Of a stretch of DNA of 64,000 nt, positions 58,398 through 64,000 are shown piece by piece. A model generated the notes under the pieces. It did no database searches and was not told the origin of the DNA. It saw nothing but the letters and a program-made list of their open reading frames with translations. Position numbers and translations under genes: made by a program. The DNA lies in assembly GCA_011799875.1 (NCBI GenBank), contig CM022297.1, positions 521,311,783-521,375,782 on the forward strand. The letters are read 5' to 3'. Within the stretch, counting starts at the first letter, position 1, and each line of letters begins with the position of its first letter. Source of the DNA: Thinopyrum elongatum. Lineage: Eukaryota; Streptophyta; Magnoliopsida; Poales; Poaceae.

Positions 58398-61300
58398 CTA
58401 GAGGAGATGGCTGGAATCCGGGTCTCTCTGATCGTCGACATGGATCCCAAATCCGTACCCTCTGGTACCCTTCGAATGATCATTCACAGCTGCAAATTTG
58501 GAACATTGTTGTGGCAGCCATCAGTGGATGTCAGTACTTCAAACAGTATCACTTCATTGTTTTTTCTCTTAAAAGAAGTATCTTCTCACATGGAATGGTA
58601 CTATGTAGTGAGTATTAATTACTACTGCCGCTAATATTACAATATGTAACGTTTGGTCTACTTCACTATATATGATGTGGCAATATGCATTTTCACTTGC
58701 CAAACGTACGCACAAGAAAGCATCCCATAAATACACTATGGAAGTGTGGCACATTAGCATGATATAAAAAACGAGACGAGGTCCTCAGTTCAGGGCTATT
58801 TCAAATTATGCTACTCTGAGTGCTAAGTGTTATGTAGGAAGCAGTCTTAAACAAAGCATCATACCCAGAGAAAACAAATGATGAAAAGAAACACCAAAAA
58901 AATTACAAACCATTTTTCATGGGTACGAGAGTATTCATTTCTTTTTAAACTTTTCTTCTTCCTTTTTGACGGGGAACAATAAGGAGGCGTTTTGTGGGAG
59001 TGTCATGTAAAGTAAGATCAAAGGAGTGTAATATACAAGCACTACAGAGAGTGGAAAAGCCTTTCTGTGATCATAAGTATGGAGTGTTTTATTGCAAACA
59101 AGGAATTCGGGAGTTTCCGAACCTGTGAAGCTAAATGTAAACATGGGTTTCCACCAAGACTTGAATGCCAAAGCTACAGAAGATTTGGAGGGGCCTAACT
59201 TCCCCTATTAAGAATGGAACAATGAATATCAGAAATAATGGAATACAGAAATATATCATTATGGATACAAGGAATTGCATTGCACTCCAAATTTTCAATA
59301 CATCATACTCCTCCCGTCCCATATTAATTGACGCTGAAACAGATGTATCTAGGCGTTTCAGCGTCAATTAATATGGGACGAAGGGAGTATAAACTTGACC
59401 ATGATGGCTTGTACGAATTCACGAAAGGTAAATCAAAATAGATTACAATATAAACATATGTTTGGTACAAACTAATTAAAAAGGGCAGCCCGGTGCATGT
59501 AGCTCCCGCTTGCGCAGGGTCTGGGGATGAGTCCGACCACTTTTGAGTCTATAGTACGCAGCCTTTCCCTACATTTCTGTAAGAGGCGGTTTCCAGGACA
59601 TGAACCCGTGACCTCATGGTCACAAGGCAACAGCTTTACCACTGCGCCAAGGCTCCCCTTCTTTGGTACAAACTAATTATTTCACAAAAAAAAATTCTAG
59701 TCCCTGCATGTTTTAGATTTAGAAAGAACTCATGTGGTTCAGACATGGAAGTAAGTGCTCATGTTCCATTATTTGAGAGAGTCTATTTCTACAAGCACTA
59801 GGGTTGCAACCGGGACTGATGCCCTGTTTTCTACTAGTGTTGCTAGATCAAATTTATTTTTGAAATTGTATGGGGTTGTAAACGTTTTCCTTTTTTACAT
59901 TTCAGGGGTGCTACCGTGCAAGGTAACACCCAGAGTGCTTATAGAACTATATCATATCAATAAAGATGTGGATGAGTCTGGGCACCGTTTTGAATATCCG
60001 TGTGTAATATACCTTTACTAGGAAGTTCTTATTGGCCTGCCAGTTTGCAGCTATCTGAAACGAGGAATTGTCGGCATCGTCTGTTGGTTTGTCCTTACCC
60101 ACCCTAAAGATCATATTAAATTGAACTATAGTCAACTGAACTGATGAAAAACTGAAAACTTTGAGTTCATTAGAGGCTTACCTTGTGGCTAGTTCAAGAC
60201 CAAAATCAATGTAGTTTACAATTTCGTCTGCATCTTCAAAACGGGGACCTCCTTTTACCTTATGGACAGACATGCATATTTATCAAATCTTTAAAATTAT
60301 AAAGGAAATTCTTATTTACACTTAGAAAATGCATGAGACTAAACTACACTGTGAATTGCAGCTTTGTTATTCGCAAGTTGTTTGTGACATCCTCTAATTG
60401 TGTTATTTATGTGCATTATTTACAATTGTACCTCACTTTACTAACATGGCACGTAGCAGGTGATACCTAGAAAAAAGTATCTACGATCAAATTTAGCACA
60501 TGTATTGAACATTTTTACGAAGAATATAGACTTTAAAAATCATTAAATATTCAGGATATTTATTTAAGTATATAGATGGTGAACTACAAGATTACTATGC
60601 ACTTTCACTGCACTTCCTAGCAATTGCATATCCTACTAGCCAAACGACGAGAATTGCCAGGCACATACCAACAGTAAATTTATATACAAGAAGGAGAAGT
60701 TATATTCTAACAAGACCAATAAGCCAAACTACTGTAGTAAACTGATGAAGAGAATAAAATGGAAATCCTTTGTCTAAAAAAACTAGTTATAGTAGGTTGA
60801 GAAAATAGGAGGCAGATCCTTATATAGGTTATGAATGAAAAAGAACAGCATGCTCTTTCCCATACATGAAATAGAATAAAAGTACAAAACTGAACCGAGT
60901 CAAAAGATAAAATAAACCAGAATTCTCCTCACCTCCCTTAGGACAACCTGGTGCTGATAGAATGATGCGACCAGCTGCTCATCAAGGAAATTGTATAAGA
61001 TTCAAAAATGGTAATGTTGTAGGGATTCAATAAAGGTAATAAATTAGTTTTCACTTGGTAACAATTATTTATGAACCACTGATCTTGTTACGAAAAAGTA
61101 TTTTATCATTGCTTCATATACAAAAGTGACAAGAAAGAACCATACATAGAAGGCAGCCTTAACTGTGATTGATCATAATTTTTTTTTATTTCTAACTGAA
61201 ATCCAAGAATTTAACAAAGGAGCTCATACAGCAAAAGTTTCTGGCATACTTCACAATGATGGTACTCACATATCCAGAAGCACCAGCACTATGTGTATAT

Positions 61301-63663
61301 AATCTTCTCAAAAGATCTTTGCAAAGTAACAAAAAGTGTAAAGCATTTCTTATTGAATAAGGAACAGGCATAACGAACCTGTGTACTTCTGACAAGCTCT
61401 AGAGAAAAATTTAGTGAGGGGCTTAGTGGGCTAGCTGATCCCACACCATAACTGATTGCATAATCCCAGTTCTTCAAGTCCTCAAAAGGCAAACGATTTA
61501 TGCTTCCATCTGTTGGAGTGCCTAAAAAGATGCATGAAATGGGGCAAACAAAAGTATAAATAGAAGGCCCTGAAATTGATACATGATAGGAAAAGAAAAG
61601 GCTTGTAAGAGATAAACATCAATATATCCAAATGTAGGAAGCCAGCATATGAATTCTAATTAGAGCAAACGGCTATTGCACAAGCCATAGCAGAAAAAAA
61701 AAAGCATGCCAAAGAAACATCTGGATTCAATAGAATGAAAATTTTGGGAACACAAAGTTCTTCCCATATATAGGCTACTTGAGATAATATGTACTCTGCT
61801 ATGGAAATCTTACAACTTCACAATTTTTTCGCTTGTAAGCACAATAACGGATGGATACATGTACTAATTAGATAGACTACACGCTTGCTAACTTTTTTAG
61901 TATTCCTCTGGGTCCAGGAATTTTATTAGGCTTTAGTCTGTCCTATTATGTATGTTTTTATAGCAAATGTGGGTTTCTATCTACACTGAATGGCTGAGGA
62001 AAACTCGATGATGTGATGTTCTCTTGCTTATATTTTGCACTTTACTCTTTATATAGATCAAGGTTGGGATCAAACATGAGTTAATTCCCATTCAAATACA
62101 AGTGTCTATAGTGTTACACTTTTATATGAAAGGATTTCCGCTAATGAGATTCTTCTCCATGCTGAATAAAATAATGTAAACACAGTCTCTCAAGATGATA
62201 GAACAGAGTTAAATAAAGAACTCGATCTAGAATGTACACATAAAAAGAAGATAATATGTGATAGCCTCAAATTGTTATTGGAAGTATGAAGTAAGAAAAA
62301 ATGTTCCGGTAATAGGAAGGTTCAGTAACACTCACTAAGCCAGTCACTAAGTGGCTTGTATTGTGCCCCTGCACTTAATCCCCCTATTCTTCCAACTAAC
62401 CATGCACCATAGGGAACCACAGAGGGTTCCTCACCGGGTACTGCAAAGAAAGGTAATATGACCATACTATAATCTGACTGGATATAAGAGAAATATTAGA
62501 AAATAACATAAGCAAAATTATTCGATTAAAGTGAGGGCCAGCATCTACTTACAGAGAAATGGCACAACAGATGCCCCCAATGATAGATTCTGGGAATCAT
62601 ATCTTAAACCGACAACGCTATTATTTTCTGAAAGCATGCTGCAAAACAGAAAATTTTATCTTCGTCACTTATGGTTCATATAAATATTTAGATATAAACA
62701 GAAGGAATATATTCTGATTTATAGTGCAGCTGTTTCTTAACGCTGTCAAGTAATAAATTAGTGAAACGATATGAACAGCAACATTCATGGAATGCACCAA
62801 ATCTGAAACAATATATTAAGTAATTACAATCTACCTGTTTCCAGCTTGCAAAGGAATTGTCGCAAAGGAACCAATACCATTCTTAGGAAAATGAACGCTT
62901 AACTTCAAAGTGCTGGATAAACAAATTATAAGAAAAATCAGCACTATCTATGCACATAGTCCATCAAATTGAAATCGTTGACAATTTTGGCCATCGAACA
63001 ATGAAGCACTTACGGTTTCGCCGTTGACACAAGAAAGTGCGCAACGGTACCTGGATTATACAAATCACTACAAAATCCCAGTCAATCATGCATATTGTGT
63101 TAGTTATTAACAAGGATATCATAAAAGGCATATAAGTAATATGACTTTTGGTAAAACTATGCAATGACCACCTCTGCCATCGAAGCTGAGCCTCCCCGCC
63201 GGCTGGTGATGCCTAGTAAAATATAGTTAGGGAAAATCAACTTTTCTTGCAATAAAATATCCAGGAAAACTAAGGGGCACAATCCTGAAAATAGAACAGC
63301 CATGTATACAGTAGAAAATATCGATCGCTCCCTACCAACTATGTATATATATCATATTTTTTGATAACTTTTAAACCGTTAAAAGCTTAGCGAACTTTAA
63401 CAAGTTCTGTGGTGTAAGCTATAATAGACACAATTTTACCTATATATAAGGTAAAAGCTTAGCGAGCCTTAACAAAACTGGAAAAAAAATGATATCATGA
63501 ACGACTGTCGCTGGATACAGTTGCGGTCAAATCGACATGAGGATCCTGCAGCATCTTGAGCATGACCCCTGCATTCACGCTTCCAGCTTGATTGAAATAG
63601 TCGTCGAACAGGCCACGCAGCGAGGGCTTCCCGAACCACTGCTCGTACCCCGGCACCTGCATC
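58398..63663 (-). CDS. Gene A4: fourth paralogue, exon 1 not in window
   Basis: Twelve exons on the - strand, numbered as in A2: exon 2 63663-63519, then 63212-63172, 63067-63014, 62912-62835, 62638-62553, 62440-62336, 61521-61379, 60974-60933, 60258-60182, 60103-60013, 59204-59123, 58489-58398 (stop TAG). All are in phase with GT-AG ends. Exon 2 has VPGYEQWFGKPSLRGLFDDYF, without the A3 deletion. Exon 7 has two in-phase donors 12 bp apart (after 62348 and after 62336). The C terminus is rich in W/F/K (AFKSWWKPMFTFSFT). Exon 1 would be expected near 63980 by analogy with A3, but similarity to A3 stops at about 63915. Function unknown, as for A2. Confidence 0.78.
59308..59387. mobile_element. 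Stowaway MITE in intron 11 of A4
   Basis: 80 bp with long near-perfect arms. The left arm starts CTCCTCCCGTCCCATATTAA and the right arm ends TTAATATGGGACGAAGGGAG. TA lies on both sides (59306-59307, 59388-59389). The two halves fold over almost their whole length. Confidence 0.88.
59479..59661 (-). mobile_element. Au-type SINE in intron 11 of A4
   Basis: Flanked by a perfect 18-bp target duplication, TTTGGTACAAACTAATTA, at 59461-59478 and 59662-59679. On the - strand it starts GAAGGGGAGCCTTGGCGCAG (A box TGGCGCAGTGG) and has the B box GGTTCATGTCC, as in tRNA-derived SINEs. The body agrees with my memory of the Au SINE of Aegilops and wheat. It is in the same orientation as gene A4. Confidence 0.88.
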
Positions 63664-64000
63664 CTGCATGCTCAAGACCACTATCAGTCACTTCAGCACA
63701 CACATAGAGAACATAGGTATATGCAATTCATAGATTAATTCCCTTTTTGAACTAATTCATAGATCAACCTTTTTGTTATTTAACTTAATATCCATATATA
63801 GACTTAAAGCGTTCCTTCCAGTTCAAATCGACGGAGCATCGAGACATGGATACAACTAGTCAAACATGAATCTGAAATTCTAAACCCGATTGATGTTGGT
63901 AATGAATCCTGTCACTCGTGGATGGAGCATACTTGGCCTTTAAGGTAAAAAATATGGCTGATATTTGTTTATCGCCCGAAGAACCTATCAAAACACGGTC

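Overview
The window looks like nuclear DNA of a Triticeae grass (wheat, Aegilops or a relative). Reasons: a BARE/WIS/Angela-type Copia retrotransposon, an Au-type SINE, several Stowaway MITEs with TA target duplications, genes with many short GT-AG introns, and a large share of transposon sequence. There are no bacterial-style operons. Family names are from memory; nothing was searched. LAYOUT. (1) 1-1231 is the 3' part of a Copia LTR. (2) 1232-18656 is a 17.4-kb block, S1. It holds exon-like fragments on the + strand (1257-7925), a Helitron-type 3' end (8290-8317), a Stowaway MITE, a 30-bp minisatellite, a 13-exon gene on the - strand (A1, 11592-15579), a tRNA-type SINE and a mosaic of mitochondrial and plastid rRNA fragments. 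(3) 18652-26266 is a Copia element with a 5'-truncated left LTR, a gag-pol broken by five in-frame stops, and a complete right LTR. (4) 26267-43578 is a second, nearly identical copy of the block, S2, with gene A2 (36615-40596). (5) 43579-46149 is single-copy sequence with a 0.7-kb local tandem duplication and a Harbinger-like element. (6) 46225-51800 and about 57970-64000 are two older, diverged copies of the same gene (A3 and A4, both on the - strand), separated by retroelement and CACTA-like debris. INTERPRETATION. Positions 1-18656 and 25035-43578 are a recent tandem duplication of about 25 kb. The unit is Copia element plus S. Its breakpoint joins the end of S to the middle of an LTR across a few bases of shared sequence. 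This predicts a full-length Copia element just upstream of the window. THE GENES. The only convincing host genes are four tandem - strand paralogues, A1-A4. They share a 13-exon design and encode a protein of about 340-400 residues whose family I cannot name. Alternating aromatic and hydrophobic segments suggest, by inference only, an organelle outer-membrane beta-barrel. A2 has an intact frame of 343 residues. A1 has the same coding exons but has lost the AG acceptor of exon 7. A3 has a net 4-bp loss in exon 2. A4 runs off the window without a visible exon 1. The cluster is therefore a snapshot of tandem gene amplification with stepwise decay, in which transposons supplied both the insertions and the recombination site.
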